DNA from: Conidiobolus incongruus B7586
Lineage: Eukaryota > Entomophthoromycota > Entomophthoromycetes > Entomophthorales > Conidiobolaceae
Direction: 5' to 3'
Length of the DNA: 16,001 bases
Assembly (NCBI GenBank): GCA_000697335.1
Contig: JNEM01012742.1
Coordinates: 1-16,001 of the forward strand
Part shown: piece by piece, positions 1 to 8,890 of the stretch
Layout of the letters: every line of letters begins with the position of its first letter
Position numbering within the stretch: the first letter of the stretch is position 1
The notes under the pieces: model-generated
What the model saw: only the letters and a program-made list of their open reading frames with translations
Told to the model about the DNA's origin: nothing
Database searches by the model: none
Position numbers and translations under genes: made by a program

Positions 1-2499
1 TTTATAACTTACCTTAGTTAAATATTAAAGGTTAATATTTTTGCTAATAGTTTACTAAATATATCTAAATATATTTATTTATTATTAAATAATATACCTT
101 AATTATATATTATAGTTTTAAGTAATCTAATATATACAATTGTTTTAGATATTAATTAAAATATATATATTTTTGATTTTATAACTCACTTTTGTAGGTT
201 AGTGTATATAGAGAAATTTATATATTTGATATATTTAATAGATATTATATAATATAATTTTATATATAATAAATAATAATGTTTATTAATTATATATTAA
301 TCTTTTATTATAGTTTTAAAATTTTAATAATAAAATTTAATATATATAATATAATTATTTAAAAACAGCTTTATATTGCATAAAGTGGACTATTATTAGT
401 TACTATATAATAATACTAATCAATATCTGATATTGATCATATAATATAAATTATCAAATACAATCAATTTATATAATAATTAAATTGAAATTAAAATTAA
501 AATATATATTATATATAATATAAAATTCAAAACTTCAAATTTGTAATAAATTAATATTTTCATTTGTTTAATTGAACTATATTTATTAAATTTGAAGGAT
601 CGAAAAAATCCAATATTATAATTTGGCCCCTCTCAAAACAACGTAACACATAAAATCACTTATATTTACTCTTTTGTAATCGGTACAATTAATTAAAACG
701 GACTGGAGGTTGATTTGTATAAATTGAATAATAAGTTATTTTCTATGAAAAATTAAGGTTAAAGGCCTAAAGCTAACAAAATATCACTCAATTATTAGAT
801 AAATTTTATGGCTGTAATTGAAAAATGACCAACAGCTAGAATTTAATATATATATATATAAGGTAAATAAAATTACAAAAATCACGAAAATATATAATGC
901 TATAATACTTGGCACCAGAATGGTGGTTGATATAATAGTATCAATTACTAAATCCATTTTATGCAAACTTACATCCATTGAAATACACTATCAGACAACT
1001 GCCACAAAATAGGTACTATACAGGAAGTATATAAGATAATATTGGATGTATCCTCACAATAGTACTTTATTCCAATATATTACAAATTGATTAATTCATT
1101 TTATTCATTCTAACAAATAATTAATTTTGATTAAAAACTGAAATTTTATAAAAAAAATATTATTAAATTTCAAATTTTTTATACAAATTTATTATATTAA
1201 TAAGGGGCTAATTTTTGTTTTTAGGTTAGATCATTATGAAAATATTTTGAATTATGTATAAAGTAATAAAATAATAAATAATTTAGTTTTCGGTATTTAA
1301 TTTTGCTAAGTACTTCGATATTTATTAATATAAAAAAATCCTTAATAAAAATTTTGATCAAATCTATTTTTTTATTAAATAATTATAAATATGAACAGTT
1401 GTATTAAGACATTAATGTTTTCATGTTCAAAAACATTTTTCTAAAGACGGGAAATGTAATATTTAATTATCTTGTAAAAGATTTATATACTTTTTTTCAA
1501 TTTACCGAATGCAAGTATGTCCATTAAACATTTATGTAATAATTTACTAAGGCTCTAAATCGTAAAAACCGATTACCCGAAAAATACTATATGAAATGGA
1601 AGCTGAAAAAAAGTATGCAATTACTATATATGTAAATACGTCTAATTTTTGATATCCCTATTTCATATAAAATGAAAATTCAATTAATATTAAAAAATTT
1701 TATATTAAAAATATTCGAATATCGAGGCTTAAGCTTATCAAATAGATTAAATTCGTATTTTAAATCTAATTTGAATGAAATCATTATTAAGTATAATTAA
1801 TTTTCATTATAAATTTTCAGTTTTAGATAATTGAATCAAATAAAATTTCGAATGATATCAGAAGGTATTTTCAAAGTTCTCAAAATCGGAATAAAAATTG
1901 GAAGTGTTACTAAATTTTCGAAAATTACCATATTTAGAATAGCTTTTTGAGTATTGATACTTAAATACCTTCTTTATTGTGAACTTTGTGGAATTATTAT
2001 TAATCATTTGGTAATCTTGTATCTATCACATTTTAGCGTTTGTGAGAATATTATGGAATTCTATTAATAGTATAAAATTAAGTTTTTCTATATATGTAAC
2101 CTTACAACTTGTATTCATGTAATTGGTACTTGGAAATATATTGGTTTATGATAGTTAGTATGATACAATGATCATTTGAATTATTTTCTCAAAATCATTA
2201 TAAAAATTTTTATACAATTAAAACAAATAATTTCGAAATTCAAATCAACAATATAAGATGCTACAATATTAATAATAGATTAATAATCACTTGGAGCAAA
2301 ATTTTAAGGAGTTAATAAAATTGGATAAAAGGGTAAATAGTCAATTGTTACTTTTCTATAAAATTGTATAGTAAAAGTGATTAAAAAAGCTAAATACACA
2401 TTTAACTTTGAAAAAGGAGGTTTAAAACATAATACAAATGTGTTAGTAATTTGTTTTGATGAATTACATAGGTTTCATCATTGCCTAATAATGATCGTT
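1..2499. other. AT-rich intergenic spacer, left edge
   Basis: I see no supportable gene, RNA gene or transposon here. The longest ORFs, two overlapping frames of 64 codons near 784-1012 on opposite strands, are composed almost wholly of A/T-rich codons and fit chance. Composition rises slightly at 600-1020. A short TA run lies near 847-860. Confidence 0.7.
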
Positions 2500-2830
2500 C
2501 ATTCTAATTGGAGAAATTAACGAATAAAGCAGATAGCAAATATTGGTAGAGAATTTTGATGATTAGCCCATGGTGCCAGATGGATCACATGGCCAGCGGG
2601 GTGAGACCGAAAACAGGTGAAGAAAAAGCTTGAATTCTCTTCACAATCGAATCACTAGATCACTACTCATAACCCAATCCAATTCCAACCAAAAACTTGG
2701 GTAAAATTTTGGAGAAATCTTCTATCAGATCAGGAACCCCATCATAAAATTCAGGTTTAAGGAAAAAATTTTTTGCGGATTGAATTGAGAAATTTTGGGT
2801 AAAATTTTAATTCCGAAATCTTCGGAGAGG
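2500..2830. other. Intergenic island of balanced composition with a 16-codon mini-ORF
   Basis: The stretch 2565-2620 is far richer in G+C than its surroundings. On the plus strand ATG at 2570 opens 16 codons (MVPDGSHGQRGETENR) ending in TGA at 2618. Two consensus-like splice donors lie at its end, GTGAGA at 2601 and GTGAAG at 2617. A possible acceptor, CACTAG, ends at 2658; that splice would extend the peptide to only 31 residues and leave a 42-nt intron, shorter than both MADS introns. On the minus strand the ATG codons close almost at once. Promoter, leader or non-coding RNA are alternatives. Confidence 0.25.
2697..2823. repeat. Imperfect direct repeat pair, about 100 bp apart
   Basis: TTGGGTAAAATTTT occurs at 2697-2710 and 2795-2808. 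Each copy is followed, after 3 and 6 bases respectively, by GAAATCTTC (2714-2722 and 2815-2823). Twenty-three bases in two blocks are therefore duplicated in the same order. Sequence on either side is not clearly similar, so this may be an eroded duplication or a repeated binding site. Confidence 0.6.
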
Positions 2831-2983
2831 AAATTTTAAAAACCTTTAATTTTTATTGGTTTCAAATTGTTTGAAGAAATTTTTTTGGTTAAATATTGGA
2901 TTAAAAATTTAGTGTCATATTATGCATAAGATTATTTCAATATTTGTCATTGGAAGAATTCAATTGTAAGCTTTTATTTAATC

Positions 2984-3023
<40 letters not shown>

Positions 3024-4532
3024 TTAATTGAGTTTTTTAATAACCAGAGTTTTGAATGATAATTTTCACGTGATTCTTGTATTGATCATTGGGGTGAAAT
3101 TTCTATATTAAGTAATCAGGATATTAGTCTTAGTCCAAAATACTATATTAATGAATTCATAGTTTAAAATACAATAAAAAGGATATTTATTACGTATTAA
3201 AATAATTTATTAAATCAAATATTTTAAATGAATAATTTCACCAAATTTAATTCGATCTTTCTAAAATTTAATTCCACCTAAATTACCATCAAGCACCATC
3301 ATAACAAAATAATTGATATTTTGTAATTTGATTTGATGACGAAATTATTAAATTAAAAAATATTAATTGAGAATATATCAATTAACTCAATTTATGTTAA
3401 GTACTATTTGATTTCCAAAAATTGTCTCTAGTGACCAAATCTTTAAATTTATTGTGTATACCTACCATATTAACATCCGAACAATAACCTGATTTTAAAG
3501 GAACAATTTTCTAATTAAAATGTATTATTATCATTATGTAGTGAATGTTAAATAATCTGATAGTCTTACTAAAAAACAATAGAAAACAGCTGTTTGATTG
3601 TAAATTTAATAGACCAAAATAGAGCTAAAATGGCAAATTAATGTTGGTAATAAAAACAGGTCAAAGTTCAGATGTTTTTGTGGTGAGTATATACTTAATA
3701 TTGAGCTACATACTAATCATAAACACAATTTATTTCTACATATTTAACTATAATTTTCGACACAAATATATAAATAAACAATAAATTCAATACAAAATAT
3801 CATCATCATTACAAGCTTTGATTTATTCAAAATTGATAGCAATTTTAAAATGTCAGGAATTGATAAAATTGATAAATTACTAAAAATTCACAATAAAAAG
3901 AATCATAACTTGACGCAAAAACATTATCAATAATTTGTACTAATCAAATAATAAAAAATGCTCAAAAAGCCAGATTAAAAAATTAATTAAACTACAAATT
4001 TTTCCAATCAATAAAATATTTTATTAAAAATCTATTTTTAGATTTTATTATCTTGTCCTTTTAATTTCCTTTAATTAGGTAAATTGGCGATTCCCTATTC
4101 CTGGTCACTCAAATTTTTATCTAATTAAATAATTTAAAGTTATATAAAGTAAAATAAAAATAGTTTTTGTTAATAATTATAACCAATAGTTAATAATATA
4201 TAAGCTCATTATAATACTTTGGAAATCATTTTCACTTCCTGAATAACTTGTTTATATTGAATAAAATTCACAATCCCTTAATAATTCCGAATTGAACTAC
4301 TAATTTAAGTAAAATAAATTAATTATAATATATATATTTTTGACAAATGACTCTTATAGAAAATAAACAAAATAAAGATATAGGGTAAGTAAGGGTTAAA
4401 TTTTGTACCTGGATGGATATATTTTAACTAAAATTATTTTATTAAATTGTCTTTGGCTCATTGGAATAGTTACAGCGTTACTACATTAATTTATCAGTAA
4501 TCATTCTTACTTAGATTAAAAATGGATCAAAA
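2831..4532. other. AT-rich intergenic spacer left of the MADS gene
   Basis: Apart from the (TAA)12 run, I see only AT-rich DNA. One perfect MEF2-type site, CTATTTTTAG, lies at 4032-4041 inside a partly palindromic stretch; such sites are expected by chance at this composition. Confidence 0.7.
2985..3020. repeat. Trinucleotide microsatellite (TAA)12
   Basis: Twelve perfect copies of TAA occupy 36 nt of intergenic spacer, flanked by further A/T-rich sequence. It is in no supported gene. Confidence 0.95.
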
Positions 4533-4567
4533 GATATGATATGATATGATATGATATGATATGATAT
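4533..4567. repeat. Pentanucleotide microsatellite (GATAT)7
   Basis: There are seven perfect tandem copies of GATAT (35 nt), running into ATATA. It lies about 260 bp beyond the stop codon of the MADS gene, just past the possible poly(A) signal. Perfect repetition suggests recent slippage, so copy number may vary between strains. Confidence 0.95.
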
Positions 4568-4600
4568 ATATTATACAAGATATTAGTTATGTGATTTAAA

Positions 4601-4606
4601 TTTATT
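4601..4606 (-). terminator. Possible poly(A) signal AATAAA for the MADS-box gene
   Basis: On the minus strand this is a perfect AATAAA about 225 nt after the TAA stop of the MADS gene, within AT-rich DNA. Fungal polyadenylation signals are degenerate and this hexamer is common by chance in such sequence, so the assignment is tentative. No stronger candidate was seen between 4607 and 4828. Confidence 0.25.
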
Positions 4607-4828
4607 AGATTCTTGATTAAATGAATTTTTCATTATAGAATTAAAGAGGGTAATAAATACATTAAATATTTGTTTTGAAATGGAATATTATAACGAATAT
4701 TTGATATTTGGAATAGGATGATTTCATCTAATTGGTGTTAGGATAAATTACAATGGTCGTGATTGTTGTATCAAAAAGAATTTGCATGAATAGTACACAA
4801 TGGATCATTCGTAGGCCAGATAATCCAA

Positions 4829-6539
4829 TTAGGCGGACGACTCCTCAGCTTTGATCACTGTTTCAGAGTCTTTGTGCCCAACACTCGCGGGGGGCTGGCT
4901 AGATGCCGATTTAGCTAATCCGGAGGAACTTGGCCAGGGGAAGGGGTTGTTGGAGGAGTTATTATTTGTGAATGGATTTGCTGTAATCGGGCTATTGTTA
5001 CATGTAAGGGGGCTCTGGATCGAGATCTCTTTGGCGAAATTGGCATAAAAATCATTCACTTTGGGAGATGGGTTGACGGGATTGCTATTACTTTTCTGCA
5101 TCTGTGCAAGGCTTAGCGTAGAGAGTGTGGGTGCTGAGGTGGACGATTGGGAGCCTTCGGGGAGGGGGTAGGAACTGGGGTTATTTGTGAGATCAATAGA
5201 TTGGCGTTCTGGTAGTTTGGAGGGGATAGCAAGCCGAAGTCCAGTCTTTTGATCTAGTGAGGATTGTCTAGAGTGTTGGCGAGTAGGGGGAAATGAGTTG
5301 AGCTGGGGAGATTGAGCACTGGGAATTAATAAAGATTGAGCCCCAGAAAATGATTGGCTCTGCTGAATATTGGTAGAGGGGATGCTTAAGTTTTGTTGAT
5401 TTGCAAAAGAGGTCATATTATGTGCTAAAAGGGTCTCTGATGCAACATTAGTTGTGGCACCACTTGTAGCTGGGATGAAACTACTAGAATCAAAATTCTG
5501 TTGGTTAGGAGAGTAAGCATAACCATTAACCATTTCTTGGGGTATAAGTGATCTTGTTTGAAGATTTTGAGTGGCATTGGTATTAGATTCTAAACCAGAT
5601 TGGGAGAAAGTAGATGAAATAGAGTTGGAGCGGTAGTTATTCGACTGAGGTTGATTTAGTGAAACGCTGAGTTCGGGTGTATGTGCTTGGTTGATGTCAG
5701 AATGATTGGGCTGGTCACTATGAAACATCATATTGTTAGGTGATGTACCATACATTGGAACTTCAGAACCATTCAAAACTAGTTGGGGATTTTGGTGAGA
5801 GGATACAGATTTGAACATTGTGTGTTGATTAATTGAGCCATTTCCAGAGTATAGTAACCCATTTTGTTGCTGAAACATTGATGCCTCAGGGTTATAGTAT
5901 TGCTGGAGAGCTTCTTGGAAGTTAACTTGAGAAGGAACATAAGTATAGCCAGTAGCCATATTAAACTCTGAATTAGACTTAGTCATATGCGTAGGCCCAA
6001 AACCAGGAATAGAGAGTGAGTTATCAATATGTGGCTGAGAAGGGAGTCTATCTCTATTATCTAACTTTTTGGTTTTTGGCTTTGGTACAGCCTTTGCTCT
6101 ATGAATATCACCAGTTTCAAGATCGGAGTCATCATCTGAAAGATCAGATTTACTACAACCGCCATTTAAAATCTGAACGAAATAAGTTAGTATTATAACA
6201 CTTGAAGAGTTGGAATAAAAGTACCTCTTGACCAGTAATAACGCTGACGGGTTCTTTATCATACTAAAATAAAATAAAAACGATTAATATAATGACCTAT
6301 AACATGCTTTTAATAAAAGCTCTTACATTCATATACTTTTGTATCAGAAGTCTAGGGTCTGAAGAGCCGAATAAGTGCAAGTCGTCTCTTTCGTCAAAAA
6401 TAATGATAACGGCGTGAGAGCCAGTTAGCACAGATAACTCACCACATTTTTTGAGAAGTCCAGCCTTTCTTTTATTGAAAGTAACTTGACGTCCTCTGGT
6501 GTCGGGAATATATTGGATTTGAATTTTTTTACGTCCCAT
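4829..6539 (-). CDS. MEF2/Rlm1-type MADS-box transcription factor, three exons
   Basis: Joining exon 1 (6539-6327), exon 2 (6263-6225) and exon 3 (6172-4829, TAA at 4831-4829) gives 71+13+447 = 531 residues, with both junctions in phase 0. The start MGRKKIQIQ is the canonical MEF2-class MADS N-terminus; the DNA-binding block includes R17QVTF, K23RKAGLLKK and ELSVL, followed by the IIIF beta-strand. Splicing creates K68YMNYDKEPVS, which matches animal MEF2 KYTEYNEPHES at nearly the same residue numbers and so supports intron 1. After residue 85 come an acidic run (SDLSDDDSDLE), a basic run (KPKTKK) and a long Asn/Ser/Gln/Pro-rich tail with seven SP/TP dipeptides. It ends with VIKAEE, a SUMO-type motif. 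Family knowledge: nuclear dimers bind CTA(A/T)4TAG, and yeast Rlm1 acts below the cell-wall-integrity MAP kinase. The same upstream here is inferred. The ATG has A at -3 and G at +4. SRF-type is less likely because the N-terminus and the post-MADS extension are MEF2-like. Confidence 0.93.
6173..6224 (-). other. Intron 2 of the MADS-box gene (52 nt)
   Basis: On the minus strand the donor is GTACTT (6224-6219) and the acceptor is CGTTCAG ending at 6173. A perfect TACTAAC branch-point sequence sits about a dozen bases before the acceptor. The length is not a multiple of three; removing it joins the exon 2 frame to the long open frame of exon 3. If retained from exon 2, the frame soon meets a TAG inside exon 3. 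The donor differs from GTAAGT at position +4, so its exact position is slightly less certain than the branch point and acceptor. Confidence 0.82.
6225..6263 (-). other. 39-nt micro-exon completing the MEF2-like extension
   Basis: This 13-codon exon encodes YDKEPVSVITGQE and lies between two short introns. It supplies the YDKEP part of the MEF2-like segment that follows the MADS domain. Being in phase 0 on both sides, it could be skipped without changing the reading frame, leaving a protein that lacks this segment. Whether skipping occurs cannot be seen from DNA. Confidence 0.8.
6264..6326 (-). other. Intron 1 of the MADS-box gene (63 nt)
   Basis: On the minus strand the donor GTAAGA (6326-6321) directly follows the AAT codon of exon 1. 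The acceptor is a T-rich tract ending TTTTATTTTAG at 6264. ATATTAATC upstream of it is a possible branch point. Unspliced, the reading frame adds only nine residues and then stops at TAG, giving an 80-residue protein. Splicing restores the MEF2-like KY..YxxEP sequence, which is the main evidence. GTATAT slightly upstream is an alternative donor but would break that match. Confidence 0.85.
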
Positions 6540-6630
6540 TATTGGAGTAAATTAAAAGATAAAAATAGAACAAGAAGAAAAACGTTTAAGATCAAAAAAG
6601 GTCCGTTATTTAAATCCAAAGAACGAATAG
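6540..6630 (-). promoter_or_regulatory. 5' leader and TATA-like element of the MADS-box gene
   Basis: Read on the minus strand, the leader just before the ATG is T/C-rich with few G residues. An ATTTAAATAA TATA-like sequence (6606-6615) sits about 67 nt upstream of the start codon. A CTATTTTTAT sequence (6559-6568) is one base short of the MEF2/Rlm1 site CTA(A/T)4TAG, so autoregulation is conceivable. In DNA this AT-rich both elements could arise by chance. The transcription start is not visible. Confidence 0.4.
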
Positions 6631-6839
6631 TTGGACTAGGTTGAGAGAATGAGAATTGAACTGGTTTAGAATTTCTACAATTTATACCAGTTTAAAGTCA
6701 ATGATAAGATTTATTATCACAAGTGTTCAGGGTTTGCTATTCAGAGAATAGATATATTGATCACTAATAAACTTTCGTTCTGTTTAAAATAAGGAATTCA
6801 ACGTGCACTATTGTAAGAATTGCCCACATTTTATACCAA

Positions 6840-7300
6840 TCACGAAAAACTAAATTTTATTTTCCACCCCCCTCCTTCCTAATTCATCAGCTTAACAAAC
6901 ATTCTAATCAATTGCATATTAGTTCAGTTGTCTCTCCATTTTTCACCAACTAATCAATCCCAATCCAACACTCAGCGTTACCTGTGCTCTCTCAAAGTTG
7001 ACTCCTTCCCCTTAAAATGCTGGTGATATCATTATGAAGACTTCAATCAACGCGACCCGGCTGCCAACCGAAGGGTAATCCGACCGAATTCAATTCTTCA
7101 ATGATTAGCCAATCAAAACCCCAACTCCTTGAGAAATCACGGAGAAAAGAAGTTTGTGATTCATCAGAAATAATACACAAACGACATTTCATTGGCAACT
7201 ATTGGACACCACAATCAACTGCGAAATTTACTTTCAAATTAAGCTCACGGCCCATTATCCTTCACCTACCCCAAAATTGTTTACTTAAATAAATTCATAA
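6840..7300. promoter_or_regulatory. Upstream intergenic region of raised G+C with a pyrimidine-rich plus strand
   Basis: The composition is clearly more balanced than the surrounding spacer. From about 6862 to 7015 the plus strand is rich in C and T, including ccacccccctccttcc near 6865 and ccttcccc near 7005. Two very short plus-strand ORFs follow: one at 7018-7038, and one of 14 codons at 7034-7078 that ends just after a GTAATC. A 63-codon ORF at 7101-7292 has no recognisable domain. The likeliest role is promoter or long leader for the MADS gene. C/T-rich plus-strand DNA could equally be the promoter of an unrecognised gene running the other way. Confidence 0.4.
7107..7115. promoter_or_regulatory. 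CCAAT box (NF-Y/HAP complex consensus)
   Basis: The plus strand reads AGCCAATCA, a full match to the family consensus RRCCAATSR; on the minus strand it reads TGATTGGCT. It lies about 570 bp upstream of the MADS start codon, inside the G+C-raised upstream region. CCAAT boxes act in either orientation, so it does not tell which direction is transcribed. Function is inferred from the motif alone. Confidence 0.35.
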
Positions 7301-7559
7301 AATTATTACTATGCATATTCGAATTCCTACTTAACTAATTGCAAAAAATTTGATAATCCGATAAGTTTCCTGATTTGGATATCATTTGCATATTTGCTTG
7401 GATTCCAATTTATGATTCTAAAATTCATAAAAATTTATCTGGACTCTCTTAAATCATAGCGCAGTTCTCAGATATCATGCATACTCTACTCTAGAGTTCA
7501 AGAGAATTAATATTAGTTCTAGTCTCACTAATCCCTGAATAACTAATAACAACTCTATT

Positions 7560-7860
7560 CCCCAATTCAGTGAAATGTTCCATGTTCTTACATCCCTAAC
7601 ATTAATTTGTTACTTGTTGCTTGTAGCTGAAGCTATATGTTCTCAAATCAATCCAAAAATGAACTATCTAAACAAAATCTTTATTATTAGCGAAATAGTG
7701 ATATAGTACAAGAAAGCTTCATAAGGTAACTCGTTCCGGCATTTGTTGCTGAACCATATACGGCGGGCACGGTCGGATTGAATGAATATGGTTTAGATTT
7801 GACCATAATTTGACTGGGACAACTTGCAAAATTCTTTGATTATATCACTCCGAAAATTCC
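7560..7860. other. G+C-raised island with open frames on both strands
   Basis: The core, about 7725-7790, is the most balanced DNA to the right of 7100. In it, one plus frame is open from 7730 to 7810 (27 codons, LVPAFVAEPYTAG at its start), bounded by TAA and TGA and lacking an ATG. A minus-strand ORF of 39 codons starts at 7806 (MVKSKPYSFNPTVPAV). All three minus frames are open across the core, which is expected where A+T falls, so openness alone does not pick a strand. It may be an exon, an RNA gene or a regulatory island. Confidence 0.3.
7575..7706 (+). CDS. Doubtful short ORF with a signal-peptide-like start (43 aa)
   Basis: ATG at 7575 (G at -3) opens 43 codons ending with TAG at 7704. 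Residues 1-20 have the form of a secretory signal: a short polar start, a hydrophobic core (LTLICYLLLV) and AEA as a plausible cleavage site, followed by ICSQINPK. If real it might be a small secreted protein or the first exon of a longer one: GTAGCT at 7623 and GTAACT at 7726 are possible donors, and TTATTATTAG ending at 7690 is a possible acceptor. Against it, hydrophobic codons are T-rich and arise easily in AT-rich DNA, and a 39-codon minus-strand ORF (7806-7687) overlaps it. No family is recognised. Confidence 0.15.
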   Translation: MFHVLTSLTLICYLLLVAEAICSQINPKMNYLNKIFIISEIVI

Positions 7861-8866
7861 CACCAACTCATTATTACATCATCCTCCCCTAATTCAATAC
7901 AATCATTAGACTATATTAAGTATCTTCAGTTATTTGAAATTACCGTATATAATATATTTTCATAAATTGATATAAACACAATATATAAAAAATTTAATTA
8001 TAGTCTATTTATTATTATATTTATTAATTGAGTACCTTCAAGGATATTATCAACTGTTACAAGCATGATAATTAAATATAGAATTGATATTCTTTATTAA
8101 TAACACTACATCCATCATAAAATTAAAATTTAAATCAATAAATATATCATTTATTATTAAAACAACTATAAAATTGAGAAACAAAATATGACCATTAGAA
8201 TTAAAATTGGTTAATTTTGATCCATTTATTTGGATGGATAAACATTCATAAATTAAACAATTCTAAACGTCATATATAGAACTTGAATATATTATATAAT
8301 GCTTTAATTCAATGATCTATTTAATTGAAACCATATTATTTTACTAATTCTATCATTACACTCTTTTGAATCTGTCAAACCATTTTAGTTAATAATAAAA
8401 TTTGGGAATAATATGAAGAAAGTATAGAGTTATAAACCCTCTCATTTGCAACTATTTATTAAATGAGTAATTTTTGTTTTGAGTTATACAATTAATAACA
8501 AAATAAATTTTCATTATATCCAATTGAATATCATTATTTGTCAACCCAAAATAGATCAAACCAAACTAAAATTTACACAAGAGCCAACTAAAATAGTATA
8601 TGAATTTCAACCGAATTTTGATTATTTGATCTGTTTTACATTCACCTACCTAGGTCAACGTTACATGATCCTTTACAAACTTTCCTTTGGGAAAGATGCA
8701 AGAAACTGACCAATTTTGACAATTTTTAATCCAATTTTACTATTATTTGCCCCATTCAGCAATAATATTTTCTCTAGATTTTTATCCATTTGAATTTATG
8801 ATAATTATCCACATATGAAATAATATATTAATTAATTTGAAAAGCTCATTTTAACTAAAATTTCAA

Positions 8867-8890
8867 ATATATATATATATATATATATAT
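8867..8890. repeat. Dinucleotide microsatellite (AT)12
   Basis: Twelve perfect AT copies lie in the AT-rich desert to the right of the MADS gene region, with homopolymeric A and T runs close by (8934-8998). Confidence 0.95.

Noticed and set aside
784-1012. Two overlapping 64-codon ORFs on opposite strands
   Set aside because: They are rich in Ile, Tyr, Lys and Leu, as AT-rich random DNA gives. They mirror each other, and neither has a family resemblance or a visible promoter.
4851-6198. Plus-strand ORFs of 60-65 codons across the MADS gene
   Set aside because: They are antisense shadows of the coding exons.
4829-6262. Single-exon reading of the long minus frame beginning at ATG 6262 (477 codons)
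   Set aside because: Its first 30 codons run through exon 2 in the wrong frame and through intron 2, which has donor, TACTAAC and acceptor. Splicing to the MADS exon in phase 0 explains the locus better.
7101-7292. 63-codon plus ORF (MISQSKPQLLEK...)
   Set aside because: It lies in a less AT-rich stretch where stops are rarer. There is no homology I can recognise, and its ATG sits beside the CCAAT box, which fits a regulatory region better.
7261-8650. Shared 10-mer TTCACCTACC at 7261-7270 and 8641-8650
   Set aside because: It is a single direct match with unlike flanks. It is too little to call a repeat or site family.
8467-8709. Open plus frame of about 80 codons
   Set aside because: There is no ATG near its start and no recognisable domain. 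At roughly 80% A+T I estimate about one open stretch of this length by chance in a window of this size.
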